A stretch of DNA of 64,000 nucleotides from Winogradskyella sediminis (GTDB lineage Bacteria; Bacteroidota; Bacteroidia; Flavobacteriales; Flavobacteriaceae), in the NCBI RefSeq assembly GCF_003387355.1, contig NZ_QUNH01000001.1, positions 1,560,023 through 1,624,022 on the forward strand, written 5' to 3'. Positions 20,601-28,383 of the stretch are shown one piece after another. The notes below the pieces were generated by a model. It was given only the letters and a program-made list of their open reading frames with translations, was not told where the DNA came from and searched no databases. Position 1 is the first letter of the stretch. Each line of letters opens with the position of its first letter. A program made the translations under genes and the position numbers.

Positions 20601-20872
20601 CTATTTTCTTAACATCGTTAACTACAGTGGCAGGTTTAGCACCTTTATTATTAGAAAAAAGTAGACAGGCCCAATTTTTAAAACCAATGGCAATCTCTAT
20701 TTCTTTCGGAATCGCTTATGCCACCATTTTAACATTGCTGGTTCTGCCTTTATTTTTATCATTTAGTAATACCATTAAAACGAATAGTAAATGGCTTGTT
20801 ACAGGAAATAAGGTCACTAAAGAAGAAGTAGAACGTGCCATAAAAGAACAAAATGAAGCAAATGAACACTAA
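17675..20872 (+). CDS. RND efflux pump permease (AcrB/MMPL-type)
   Basis: The product has 1065 residues, with twelve predicted transmembrane helices in the two-fold RND pattern and two large periplasmic loops. The first half holds the proton-relay pair in GILVDDAIVIAENIY. The second half has the matching GIMVNDGLVLIGKFN. The porter-domain start (NYPGASPQEIEEGI) is typical. It would export drugs or toxic metabolites in exchange for protons, together with the adaptor upstream and the outer-membrane protein downstream. No local repressor gene is present. Confidence 0.93.
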   Translation: MRKIIEYFIRYHVAVNVLIIAFIVFGLIGALSLKSSFFPLNETKIITVNINYPGASPQEIEEGIVLQIEDNLKGLRGVDRVTSTSLENSGTITVEIEKGENIDFMLLEVKNAVDRVPSFPTGMEPLVVSKQEIVRETISFAISGKNIPLVTLKQLARQIETDLRGIKGISQIELSGFPEEEIEIAVNELDLLAYNLTFDEVASAVSSSNILVTGGNVKTVAEEYLIRANNRQYYGKELSNIIVRASSDGKVIRLKDVAVIRDRFSETPNATYFNQNLSVNIAVTSTNNEDLISSADKVNEYIEEYNQMYNNVQLEVVNDRSITLNQRTQLLAENAIAGMLLVLLFLSIFLNTRLALWVAFGLPISFLGMFMFASQFDVTINVLSLFGMIIVIGILVDDAIVIAENIYQHYEKGKSPIRASIDGTLEVIPPVVSAILTTVLAFSLFFFLDSRIGEFFGEVAVIVILTLIVSLIEALVILPAHLAHSKALRAQKVDDNPSKIKQFFSFMKNLNRGGDRFMSFLRDKVYTPALNFVLSFKILSLGIFVALLVLTLGSLGGGIIGVTIFPRIASDAANIELVMPAGTNVKITDSIISMIEEKSFIVNEELTEKYLKGTGKQLFENTIVDISSSSSARLRINLLPGEERPDEIKADLVTNRLEELVGPVIGTERLIYGSGGNFGGSPVSVSLLSNNIEELKASKLELKKYLESNPLLKDIGDNDPAGIKEIRLELKESAYLLGLDLRTVMSQVRSGFFGAQAQRFQRGQDEIKVWVRYDRENRSSINDLDAMRIVTPTGERVTLKDIANYSIVRGDVAINHLEGKREIQVYADLKDPRTSNTDILDDIKTVFIPKLQSKYPTINASFEGQNREADKLTGSLSVAGPIILLLIYITIAFTFRSYSQPLLLLLLIPFSLTAVAWGHWILGFQVNILSLLGIIALIGIMVNDGLVLIGKFNGNLKEGMPFDVALSEAGKSRFRAIFLTSLTTVAGLAPLLLEKSRQAQFLKPMAISISFGIAYATILTLLVLPLFLSFSNTIKTNSKWLVTGNKVTKEEVERAIKEQNEANEH

Positions 20873-22181
20873 ATACATATTTACCTTTTTGTTTTTTGTA
20901 TGCTGCATTGGTTTGCAAGCACAAGAAGTTTTAACAAAAGACCAGGCTGTATCTAAAGCTTTAGAAAATAATTATGGTGTAAAAATCGCAAAAAATGCGG
21001 TTTCAGTTGCCGAGAATAACACTAGTATTCTTAATACAGGATTTTTACCAACCCTTACGGGTAGTGCAGGAGCAAATTATAACTTAGATAATACTGAAGC
21101 TGAATTTTCTGATGGTAGTCCAGATGCTGTATTAAATGGTGCTGAAAGTTCTAATTATAATGCCAGTATTACTTTAAACTATACAATTTTTGATGGCTTA
21201 GGCAGACGCTATAATTACAAACGCTTAAAAGAGCAATACCAATTATCAGAATTACAAGCTAGAGAAACTATAGAAACCACCATACTTCAGTTATTTTCTG
21301 TGTATTATAACGTAGCTCAACTCTCAGATAACTTAAATGCACTTGAAGAGACCTTACAAAATACCAAAGACAGATTAATAAGAGCGGAATATCAATTTGA
21401 ATATGGTCAGAATACTAAGTTAGAAGTCTTAAATGCAGAAGTAGATATAAATACCGATAGTATTAATATTATTAATACAAAACAAGATTTAAAAGTTGCT
21501 AAGCGCGATTTAAAATTAGTATTAGGCGAAACTTACATTAATGATTTTGATGTAGAAACAGAGGTGAAGTTCGCACTTCAGTTTCAAAAAGATAGTTTAT
21601 TACAAAAAGCTAAATCTAGAAATGTAGCTTTACTTCAAACAGAGAAGAATATTTTGATTAGTGAATTAGATATTAATTCCGGAAAATCGGCCTATTTACC
21701 TACTATTGGTTTATCGGGCTCTTATGGATGGAATCAGAGTGATAATAATGCGGTATCACTTTTAGCGGTTTCTACAAGTACTGGCTTAACGGCAGGTGTT
21801 AGTTTAAGTTGGAATTTATTTGATGGTGGCGCCACGATAACTCGAGTAAAAAATGCCCAAATAAATTTAGAAACACAAAAGCTTGAAAAGGAACGTATTT
21901 TACTAAATATTGAAAGGGATTTTAATAATGCGTGGGATAATTATCAGAATAAATTAGAAATTTATAACATTCAAGAAAAAAATATAGTCACAGCTCAGAA
22001 TAATTTTGATCGTACACAAGAGAAATTCAAAATCGGACAGGTCAATTCTATTGAATTTAGACAAGCACAAGTAAATTTACTCAATGCCGAATTAAGCCGA
22101 AATCAAGCCAAGTTCGCTGCGAAATTATCCGAGTTGGAAATACTTCAGATTAGTGGTGAACTATTGAATGTTCAATTTTAG
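20862..22181 (+). CDS. TolC-family outer-membrane efflux protein
   Basis: I choose the ATG at 20862 (MNTKYIFTFLFFVCC), which gives 439 residues and overlaps the pump gene by 11 bases. An ATG nine bases upstream is an alternative. A signal peptide ends near GLQAQ. Two repeated OEP units follow, with long amphipathic helices and beta segments (SITLNYTIFDGLGRR and GVSLSWNLFDGG mark equivalent strands). As a trimer it forms the channel through the outer membrane for this RND system. Confidence 0.9.
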   Translation: MNTKYIFTFLFFVCCIGLQAQEVLTKDQAVSKALENNYGVKIAKNAVSVAENNTSILNTGFLPTLTGSAGANYNLDNTEAEFSDGSPDAVLNGAESSNYNASITLNYTIFDGLGRRYNYKRLKEQYQLSELQARETIETTILQLFSVYYNVAQLSDNLNALEETLQNTKDRLIRAEYQFEYGQNTKLEVLNAEVDINTDSINIINTKQDLKVAKRDLKLVLGETYINDFDVETEVKFALQFQKDSLLQKAKSRNVALLQTEKNILISELDINSGKSAYLPTIGLSGSYGWNQSDNNAVSLLAVSTSTGLTAGVSLSWNLFDGGATITRVKNAQINLETQKLEKERILLNIERDFNNAWDNYQNKLEIYNIQEKNIVTAQNNFDRTQEKFKIGQVNSIEFRQAQVNLLNAELSRNQAKFAAKLSELEILQISGELLNVQF

Positions 22182-22192
22182 AAGAGTCAATT

Positions 22193-22375
22193 ATGGATGA
22201 ACACTTCTTTCAATATCCATATTGCTGGGAACAAATTTCGATGTTAGTAGACTTGTCTCAAAGCTATCAAAGTTATATTGAAGATTGCGAAACGTGTTGT
22301 AACCCCATTCAAATAAAAGCACATACAAAAAATGGAGAAATAGCTAGTTTCCTAGGCACAAGTATTGAACAATGA
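22193..22375 (+). CDS. CPXCG-motif cysteine-rich small protein (variant)
   Basis: The product has 60 residues, starting 11 bases after the TolC-like gene. The sequence YPYCWEQISMLVDLS followed by YIEDCETCCNPI is the family pattern (PF14255), which normally has CPxC plus CxxCC for one zinc. Here the first cysteine is replaced by tyrosine (QYPYC), leaving Cys11 and Cys34/37/38. Metal binding may be changed, or may use the extra cysteine. The family's function is unknown. Confidence 0.8.
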   Translation: MDEHFFQYPYCWEQISMLVDLSQSYQSYIEDCETCCNPIQIKAHTKNGEIASFLGTSIEQ

Positions 22376-22434
22376 CTATTTGTGTTCTTAGCAGTTTTAT
22401 TATTAATTTTAGCAAAATAGTGTATTTCGTCGAA

Positions 22435-22442
22435 TAAATTTG
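22435..22442 (+). promoter_or_regulatory. -7 element upstream of the LRR gene
   Basis: TAAATTTG is an exact TAnnTTTG match 65 bases before the chosen ATG of the leucine-rich-repeat gene. Confidence 0.4.
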
Positions 22443-22507
22443 CTTTTAAAAGTGGTTACGCCTATATTCGTGGTGTTATTGTGTCCCTCCACAAAAAATC
22501 AACCACT

Positions 22508-23353
22508 ATGAAGACACTTAAAATAACATTAGTATTCTGCTTAATTTCTATTTATGCTTTTGCAGAAGTTTCTAAAGATCAAAAAGCCGCACTTGTAGAT
22601 TTATACAATTCAACCAACGGTGATTCTTGGAGTCACTCATGGGATTTAGATCAACCCGTTTCAAAATGGTATGGTTTAACTATCGAAAATGATAAAGTTG
22701 TTGCCATTAACTTAAGTTTTAACGGCCTTCAAGGTACACTTCCTGAGTCAATTTCTAAATTATCTGATTTAAAGATTCTAAATCTATCTTTTAATAAATT
22801 GAGTGGTGAGTTACCAAGTTCTTTAGTGCGTATGATTAATTTGGAAGAGCTAAAATTATTCTCAAATATATTTAGTGGTAGAATTCCTGCAGATATTGGT
22901 CAACTCACTAATTTAAAATCATTAGAGTTATTTAATAATGATTTTACAGGTGAGATTCCAGAGTCTATAGCTCGTTTAACTCATCTAGAGACTTTAATTT
23001 TAAGTAGTAATCAATTAAGAGGTACACTGCCATCAAATTTATCGGGTTTAAAATCTTTAAAGGTATTAAGCGTTTTTGATAATCAGTTATTAGGAAATAT
23101 ACCATCATCGATTGGAGGATTAGCAAATCTCGAAGAGTTAGTATTATCTAATAATGCTTTTTATGGAGATATTCCAAATGAATTAGCCCAACTAACCAAC
23201 TTAAAAACATTATTGTTAGGTCAAAATCAGTTTAAGGGTAATTTTGCAGCATTAAAAGATAAGCTTCCAAATATCGTAGATTTCGATTTAGATGAAGTCA
23301 ATAGAAATGGCGCTTTAGCAACCTTAGACGCTGAAGAAGATGAAGAAAATTAA
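22508..23353 (+). CDS. Secreted leucine-rich-repeat protein
   Basis: The product has 281 residues from the ATG at 22508 (MKTLKITLVFCLISIYAFAE). A GTG 27 bases upstream would spoil the signal peptide. After the signal comes a plant-LRR-cap-like segment (ALVDLYNSTNGDSW). About seven repeats of 23-24 residues follow the plant-type pattern L-x-x-L-x-L-x-x-N-x-x-x-G-x-I/L-P (for example LEELKLFSNIFSGRIPADIG). A short acidic tail ends the protein. Such proteins in Flavobacteriia are usually exported and bind proteins or glycans. No T9SS sorting domain or lipobox is present, so it is probably periplasmic or released. Confidence 0.85.
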   Translation: MKTLKITLVFCLISIYAFAEVSKDQKAALVDLYNSTNGDSWSHSWDLDQPVSKWYGLTIENDKVVAINLSFNGLQGTLPESISKLSDLKILNLSFNKLSGELPSSLVRMINLEELKLFSNIFSGRIPADIGQLTNLKSLELFNNDFTGEIPESIARLTHLETLILSSNQLRGTLPSNLSGLKSLKVLSVFDNQLLGNIPSSIGGLANLEELVLSNNAFYGDIPNELAQLTNLKTLLLGQNQFKGNFAALKDKLPNIVDFDLDEVNRNGALATLDAEEDEEN

Positions 23354-23380
23354 TTTTTTGCCGTAATATAATTTTAATGT

Positions 23381-23418
23381 AATAACGCTCTTTAAAAAAT
23401 TAGAGCGTTATTTTTTTT
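23381..23418 (+). terminator. Intrinsic terminator after the LRR gene
   Basis: TAACGCTCT (23383-23391) pairs with AGAGCGTTA (23402-23410), followed by a run of eight T. Confidence 0.85.
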
Positions 23419-23448
23419 ATTTATTCTTTCATATATCAAAATAAGTAT

Positions 23449-23456
23449 TATCTTTG
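23449..23456 (+). promoter_or_regulatory. -7 element of the initiator tRNA promoter
   Basis: TATCTTTG exactly matches TAnnTTTG, 72 bases upstream of the tRNA. Confidence 0.5.
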
Positions 23457-23462
23457 CAGTCC

Positions 23463-23519
23463 TAAAATGATGGTGTCGGCATTATGAACCGAAAGTTAAA
23501 AGCTAAGAAAATCATTTTA
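23463..23519 (+). other. Structured leader ahead of the initiator tRNA
   Basis: TAAAATGAT (23463-23471) is complementary to ATCATTTTA (23511-23519). Inside this, TCGG (23476-23479) can pair with CCGA (23489-23492). The whole lies between the promoter and the tRNA 5' end and would be part of the pre-tRNA. It may guide processing. A role as a separate small RNA cannot be shown from sequence. Confidence 0.35.
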
Positions 23520-23528
23520 AGATTAAAT

Positions 23529-23601
<73 letters not shown>

Positions 23602-23621
23602 CAAGGCGAAAGCTTTTTATT

Positions 23622-23652
23622 AACGGTTTAGTTCACGCTAAACCGTTTTTTT
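23622..23652 (+). terminator. Terminator of the initiator tRNA
   Basis: AACGGTTTAG (23622-23631) pairs with CTAAACCGTT (23638-23647), with a six-base loop and a T-run after it. Confidence 0.88.
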
Positions 23653-23812
23653 ATGCTTTATATTTAGGGCTTCTTGGCTTATTATGATAAGCTATTGTTA
23701 TTGCTTTAATATTTTCAACTCTTAAAACATTATGATGATTTATCACTACAGATAGTCTTATCTATTTTAATCGATGTTATTAGATCATCTAAGGTCTGAA
23801 GAAATAGTAGAG

Positions 23813-24145
23813 TTACGGTCTGTTATTTTGTAATCCTTCATTCCATCTTCTAAGAAACTCTTCAGACCAAGCATCCCATCCAATGGTTGCTAAAGTCCAA
23901 ATGGTGATTCCTATTACTATTATATTTAAAACTATGCCTACAATGGCAATAAATTTTCCTTTTTGTATAGTTTTAATATTATTATAAGCTTCTAGGTTTT
24001 GTTTGTATATCTGCTCTGATTTTTTAGCAAGAATAAAAGCTATTATAGCTAAAATGATTGATAGGCCACCAAAACAAAATAGAACGCAACTCAAAATGGC
24101 TAAAATGTATATTAATCTACTATGAGGTAATTTATTTCCGTGCAT
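23813..24145 (-). CDS. CCC-motif-type small membrane protein
   Basis: The product has 110 residues with two long hydrophobic segments (about 12-42 and 64-90). A central KK-x-E-Q-I-Y-x-x-N-x-E-x-Y segment is typical of the small Bacteroidetes family annotated as CCC motif membrane protein (DUF4190-like). Here the cysteines are LSCVLFCFGG, so the tandem CCC itself is degenerate. No enzymatic role is evident. It stands alone on the minus strand with no close partner. Confidence 0.65.
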   Translation of the reverse strand: MHGNKLPHSRLIYILAILSCVLFCFGGLSIILAIIAFILAKKSEQIYKQNLEAYNNIKTIQKGKFIAIVGIVLNIIVIGITIWTLATIGWDAWSEEFLRRWNEGLQNNRP

Positions 24146-24337
24146 ATTAATGTATATGATTACAGGTTCGTATAACGTAATTTCTTTACTTAGAAGTCTA
24201 CTTTCTCTACAAGATCAACAACTAATTTAATAAATAAAATTGATTATTTAATCGAAATAATTCATTGTGCAGAAACAATTTATGAGATGAAATCTAAGAG
24301 TGTGATGTAATTGATTACAATAAAGTTGGAATTGGTC

Positions 24338-24378
24338 TAAAAATAAGTACGCTCTATGAGTATAGTACTATAGAGCGT
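24338..24378 (-). terminator. Terminator of the glucan utilisation operon
   Basis: ACGCTCTAT (24349-24357) pairs with ATAGAGCGT (24370-24378). An inner AGTA/TACT stem makes the hairpin nearly continuous. Read on the minus strand, the hairpin is followed by ACTTATTTTT. It lies 31 bases beyond the stop of the last gene. Confidence 0.6.
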
Positions 24379-24409
24379 GCTTGCGTTATTAAGAAGGGGT
24401 TATTTTATT

Positions 24410-25402
24410 TTAGTACACTATAATTTTTTGAACAGTCAGGGAAGAATTATTAGCAATCTGAACAAAATAAATACCATTTGTATCCGACTGAAAGCTAATA
24501 GTTTCGCCTGAAAGTGTTTCTTTTTGCTGCTTGTTTTTAATAAGCTTACCATTTATATCAAATACGCGTATGGAAGTGATATTAGCTGTAGTATCTAAAT
24601 TAAAGAATTCAATCGATCTGGTATTTTTGTGGTATACTAATCGTATTGGGTTTGCAACATTCACAGCCTCTAAACCTAGTACGGTACTGCAACCATTAAA
24701 TACATCATTTATTACGCTTCCTGAACTAGTTACAGTGATGAGTCTGTTGTTTTCTACAACATATTCACATGATGCATCTGGTGTTTCATCTGTTCCCCAA
24801 GCATTACCATTAAGGTATTTATATTCGTAAGTTACAGGGTAATCTGCTGGAGTGGGTAATCTAAGTTCAACACTGTAAATACCTCCTGTCTGGTCAACAA
24901 GCTGTAAATTATCTGTAGACCAACCATTTAATGATCCTGCCATATGAACTCCATTTTCGGATAAGGAAGATTCATTAGATAAATCAATATTAAATGTGGT
25001 AGTAAATCCTGTAGAGGTGTCATTACATCCACCAAATGGTACTGGAGTTAAGTTTACAGCTTCCCCCGACTCGTTAATAAATAGAAATCGGTTACCATTT
25101 GACGCAGCACATGGCAAATTTGCGGCTTCTTCTGTTCCCCAAGCATTACCGTTTAGATATTTAAATTCATGCCAACCTGGATTGACTTGTATCGTGGCAG
25201 AATAAATACTTGTAGATCCCTCTTGTGTAAGTGGATTGCTTGTGGTATTCCATCCGTTTATAGATCCTACAACATGTACTCCGTCTGCACTCACTGTCTC
25301 CGAAGACATATCTACTTTAAAGGTAACATCTACTTGTGAAAAAGCTTGATATGATAGCAGTACAAAAAAAGCCATCAAATAATTAACGTAATTTTTTTTC
25401 AT
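24410..25402 (-). CDS. T9SS-sorted protein with two carbohydrate-binding E-set domains
   Basis: The product has 330 residues. A signal peptide ends near QAFSQ (residue 23). Two homologous beta domains follow at about 24-115 and 128-235. Each starts with an F-x-V/I-D-M/L-S strand, continues with GVHxxGSxNGW and later has Y-K-Y-L-N-G-N-A-W-G-T-E/D-E. The fold matches AMPK-type glycogen-binding/CBM48-like E-set domains. The last 75 residues are a type A T9SS sorting domain (IRVFDINGKLI, NGIYFVQI), so the protein should leave the cell through the GldKLMN-driven system. It is the last gene of the utilisation locus and probably holds the glycan near the surface enzymes. Confidence 0.85.
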   Translation of the reverse strand: MKKNYVNYLMAFFVLLSYQAFSQVDVTFKVDMSSETVSADGVHVVGSINGWNTTSNPLTQEGSTSIYSATIQVNPGWHEFKYLNGNAWGTEEAANLPCAASNGNRFLFINESGEAVNLTPVPFGGCNDTSTGFTTTFNIDLSNESSLSENGVHMAGSLNGWSTDNLQLVDQTGGIYSVELRLPTPADYPVTYEYKYLNGNAWGTDETPDASCEYVVENNRLITVTSSGSVINDVFNGCSTVLGLEAVNVANPIRLVYHKNTRSIEFFNLDTTANITSIRVFDINGKLIKNKQQKETLSGETISFQSDTNGIYFVQIANNSSLTVQKIIVY

Positions 25403-25420
25403 AATAATGTGATTTAAAAA

Positions 25421-26905
25421 TTAATAAATTAGAGATTGAATTGCATGGGGCAGAATTTTATATGTAATTTCATGTGTACCTACAATGAGCTTATAGTCAA
25501 TAGGTGCTTCTGTTTTATTCATGACAACAGTTACAATTTTGCCATCAGGATTTTGAAATGAAGTACTTTCAATAGTACTTCTACTGGTGGTAGTGCTAAT
25601 ACGTTTTGCGCCAGGTTGAATAAATTTTGAAAAATGACCTATATAATAATAGGTAGGTGTATAAATCAGTTCGTTAGTTCTAGTATCTGCATGGATTGGT
25701 GCAAAACAGAAGTTTTGAACATGGTTAGGTCCGCCAGTATGATCTAATAGTATATTCCAATCGGTCCAACCTACTGTGCCATGATTAAAATCGTTAATCA
25801 TAGAGTTGCCGTAACGTTCAGCATTAGACCATCTTTGGTACGCTGTAGCGTCAAATTTTTCTTGACACCCTTCCGTAAATAATAAATTTTTGTCTGGAAA
25901 GGATTCGTTAATACTCCCTAGGTTGTCATATTTAGCATCACCACCTGTCCAAGTTTCATACCAGTGAAACCCAATTCCCCAAGCGTATTTAGAAGCTTCA
26001 GGATCTTCAAAAATAACATTAGCACGATGCGAGATTAAATCTCTGTTATGATCCCAAACCACAATATTTTTATCTCCTAAGCCGGCTTTTTCAAATGTTG
26101 GTCCTAAATAATTTTTTAGAAAATCGCGTTCTTCTTCAGCGGTATAGATACAAGATTCCCAACGTTGGGTTGCCATTGGTTCATTCTGAAGAGTGACTCC
26201 CCAAACAGGGATCCCTTCAGCTTCATAAGCCTCTATAAATTTTACATAGTAATTAGCCCAGTTTTGATTGTATTCTGGTAGTAATTTTCCACCTTGAAGC
26301 ATGTTTTTATTGGTTTTCATAAAAGCAGGAGGACTCCACGGACTAGCGTAAAACATTAAATCGTCACCGATTAATCCCGTCGCTCTTTTTATCATAGGAA
26401 TTCTAAATTTTCTATCGGCTTCTATAGAAAATGTATTTAAATCGGCATCCCCTTCTTCAATGTATGTAAAACTTTCTGAGCCAAAATCACTACTGTGTAT
26501 ACTGGTTCTAATGATGTTGTAATTAATTCCATCTTCACTATAATACGCGTTAAGCAATTCGTTTTGTTTATCAGCACTTAATTTTGCAAAGACTTCAGCA
26601 GAAGCATCTGTGATTGCTCCACCAATACCAATAAAGGATTGAAAACTTTTATTAGGATTTACAAATACAGCAATATCGGTTTCTAATGGCTGTGTGGCTT
26701 CGGTAAATGTTGATACTCCTTGGTTAGATAATCGTAATGTTGTGTTTTCTGCCGTGGTATACAGTGTGGCTTGTGTTGGTGTAAAAACCTCACTGTTCTT
26801 AGTTTTGGATTCTGTGTTTGCGGTTGTTTTAGTACTATCTATGTCGTTATCGCATGAAGCTAGTAGGATTCCGGTTAAGCCGAATATGATTTTTTTTATC
26901 ATCAT
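25421..26905 (-). CDS. GH30-family glucanase, lipoprotein (first copy)
   Basis: The product has 494 residues, with a lipobox at GILLASC (Cys18) followed by acidic residues, suggesting surface display. The glycoside hydrolase family 30 barrel contains SPWSPPAFMKTN. The acid/base is Glu242 in TLQNEP and the nucleophile is Glu345 in LLFTEG. A C-terminal beta domain follows. GH30 members include beta-1,6-glucanases and glucosylceramidase-like beta-glucosidases, and in marine flavobacteria GH30 enzymes remove beta-1,6 branches of laminarin. The exact bond is inferred. It is in one operon with the second GH30 and the sus-like genes (gap of 17 bases). Confidence 0.9.
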   Translation of the reverse strand: MMIKKIIFGLTGILLASCDNDIDSTKTTANTESKTKNSEVFTPTQATLYTTAENTTLRLSNQGVSTFTEATQPLETDIAVFVNPNKSFQSFIGIGGAITDASAEVFAKLSADKQNELLNAYYSEDGINYNIIRTSIHSSDFGSESFTYIEEGDADLNTFSIEADRKFRIPMIKRATGLIGDDLMFYASPWSPPAFMKTNKNMLQGGKLLPEYNQNWANYYVKFIEAYEAEGIPVWGVTLQNEPMATQRWESCIYTAEEERDFLKNYLGPTFEKAGLGDKNIVVWDHNRDLISHRANVIFEDPEASKYAWGIGFHWYETWTGGDAKYDNLGSINESFPDKNLLFTEGCQEKFDATAYQRWSNAERYGNSMINDFNHGTVGWTDWNILLDHTGGPNHVQNFCFAPIHADTRTNELIYTPTYYYIGHFSKFIQPGAKRISTTTSRSTIESTSFQNPDGKIVTVVMNKTEAPIDYKLIVGTHEITYKILPHAIQSLIY

Positions 26906-26922
26906 TAAGTAGTGTATTTAGT

Positions 26923-28341
26923 TTACCATACGAAAGTTCCAACAGATCCTGCTGGTAGTATCGCTGTAATGGGTTCTTGAGGTGTGTTTAGGTTAAATGT
27001 TTTTTGTGTATCAGAATTATTTAATACAATGACCACAATGTTGTCTTCAGGCGTTTTATAAGCTACATTTGGGAATTCTGTAGAATAATTAGATTCTATT
27101 CTAACAGAACCAGCCGGAACAAATTTTGAGGCATGAGCAATAATGTAGTAAGCAGGATTTCTTTCTACAGTATTTCCGTCAATAGTAATGGCGCCTAGGC
27201 ATTCGGTGCATCCACCGTCTGTGTGCGGATTACTATTTGGATCTGCAGCTAAATTCCATTCTAAAACCGTTTTACTCCAGTTTCTTGGTGCTCCAACAAT
27301 TAATTCTCTAATATGCCATCTTATATCTGAATAAAAATCTCCAGGCGCTTGAACCCATTGTTCCGTGAAATAAACATTTTTATCAGGATGCGCATTGTGA
27401 ACTAAAGACATATTATCGATCTGACCTGCGTATAAATGAAACGCAGAACCGTCGATATAACTTTTAGCAGCCGCATCATTTAAAATTGAAATCGGATATT
27501 CAGGGTGATCTAAGTTATGATCGAACAGAATGATTTTAGTTGTAATGTTTTCTGCTTGAAATGTTGGTCCTAAATGATCTCGAATAAAGGTTTTTTGCTG
27601 TTCCGCAGTCATCACCATACTTGGATTATTATGGGGATTTTCTGGCTCATTTTGAATAGTGATGGCATCAATAGTAATATCCTCTGCAGCCATGCCTTCG
27701 ATGTATTTTACAAAGTAGTTCGCGTAGGTGTCATAATATTGAGGTAAGAGTTCACCGCCTATAGTTGAGCCGTTTGTTTTCATCCAAGTTGGAGCAGACC
27801 AAGGTGAACCTAAGATTTTTATATTTGGATTTATGGCTGTAATATCTTTTAATATGGGAATGAGATTTGCCATATCTGGTTGCAATGAAAAGCTAGTTAA
27901 ATCTTCGTCGGTTTGTCCGGCAGGTAAATCGTTGTAACTAAAGGTTGTGGCATCTAGATCCGAGGATCCAATACTAATTCTTAAATAGTTGACTCCGATA
28001 CTGTTTTCACCTGTGCCAAAAAGCTCTTGTAATAAATTTTCTTTTGCAGAAGTAGACATACTATTAATTAACGCAGCACTTCCTCCTGTTAATGTATACC
28101 CAAATCCATCCATTTCTTGATAGGTGGTACTTTCAGAGACACTTATTGTAAAATTGTTATTATCTGATAATGGAAATATATTATTTGTCTGTAATGCTAA
28201 TAAGTTGGACTGATCTGGTGTGGTTAAATAGTAATTTACTCCTACCTCTGATTGCTCTGGTGGAGGGTAATACGTGTTATCTGTATCATCGCATCCTTGT
28301 GCTACTCCTAAAAAAGTTAGAAGAATTAAAATTAATTTCAT
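26923..28341 (-). CDS. GH30-family glucanase, lipoprotein (second copy)
   Basis: I use the ATG at 28341 (MKLILILLTFLGVAQGC) for a proper signal peptide. Lipid Cys17 is followed by DDTDN, an acidic surface signal. The product has 472 residues. The GH30 barrel shows GSPWSAPTWMKTN, acid/base Glu232 (TIQNEP) and nucleophile Glu327 (VYFTEQ). Unlike its neighbour, the loop after the acid/base is ENPHNNPS instead of MATQRWES, and the nucleophile is followed by QWVQ instead of GCQE, so the two probably cut different linkages or chain lengths. It lies between the SusE-like gene and the first GH30. Confidence 0.9.
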   Translation of the reverse strand: MKLILILLTFLGVAQGCDDTDNTYYPPPEQSEVGVNYYLTTPDQSNLLALQTNNIFPLSDNNNFTISVSESTTYQEMDGFGYTLTGGSAALINSMSTSAKENLLQELFGTGENSIGVNYLRISIGSSDLDATTFSYNDLPAGQTDEDLTSFSLQPDMANLIPILKDITAINPNIKILGSPWSAPTWMKTNGSTIGGELLPQYYDTYANYFVKYIEGMAAEDITIDAITIQNEPENPHNNPSMVMTAEQQKTFIRDHLGPTFQAENITTKIILFDHNLDHPEYPISILNDAAAKSYIDGSAFHLYAGQIDNMSLVHNAHPDKNVYFTEQWVQAPGDFYSDIRWHIRELIVGAPRNWSKTVLEWNLAADPNSNPHTDGGCTECLGAITIDGNTVERNPAYYIIAHASKFVPAGSVRIESNYSTEFPNVAYKTPEDNIVVIVLNNSDTQKTFNLNTPQEPITAILPAGSVGTFVW

Positions 28342-28383
28342 GTTTGTGCTATTTATACTAATGTTCATTGTTATCATCGTTTT

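Noticed and set aside
22481..22507. GTG start for the LRR gene
   Set aside because: It adds nine polar residues before a normal signal peptide. The ATG at 22508 is better.
24306..24319. TGTAAT-TG-ATTACA inverted repeat
   Set aside because: The arms are only six AT-rich bases and there is no promoter or regulator nearby. Chance is likely in this composition.
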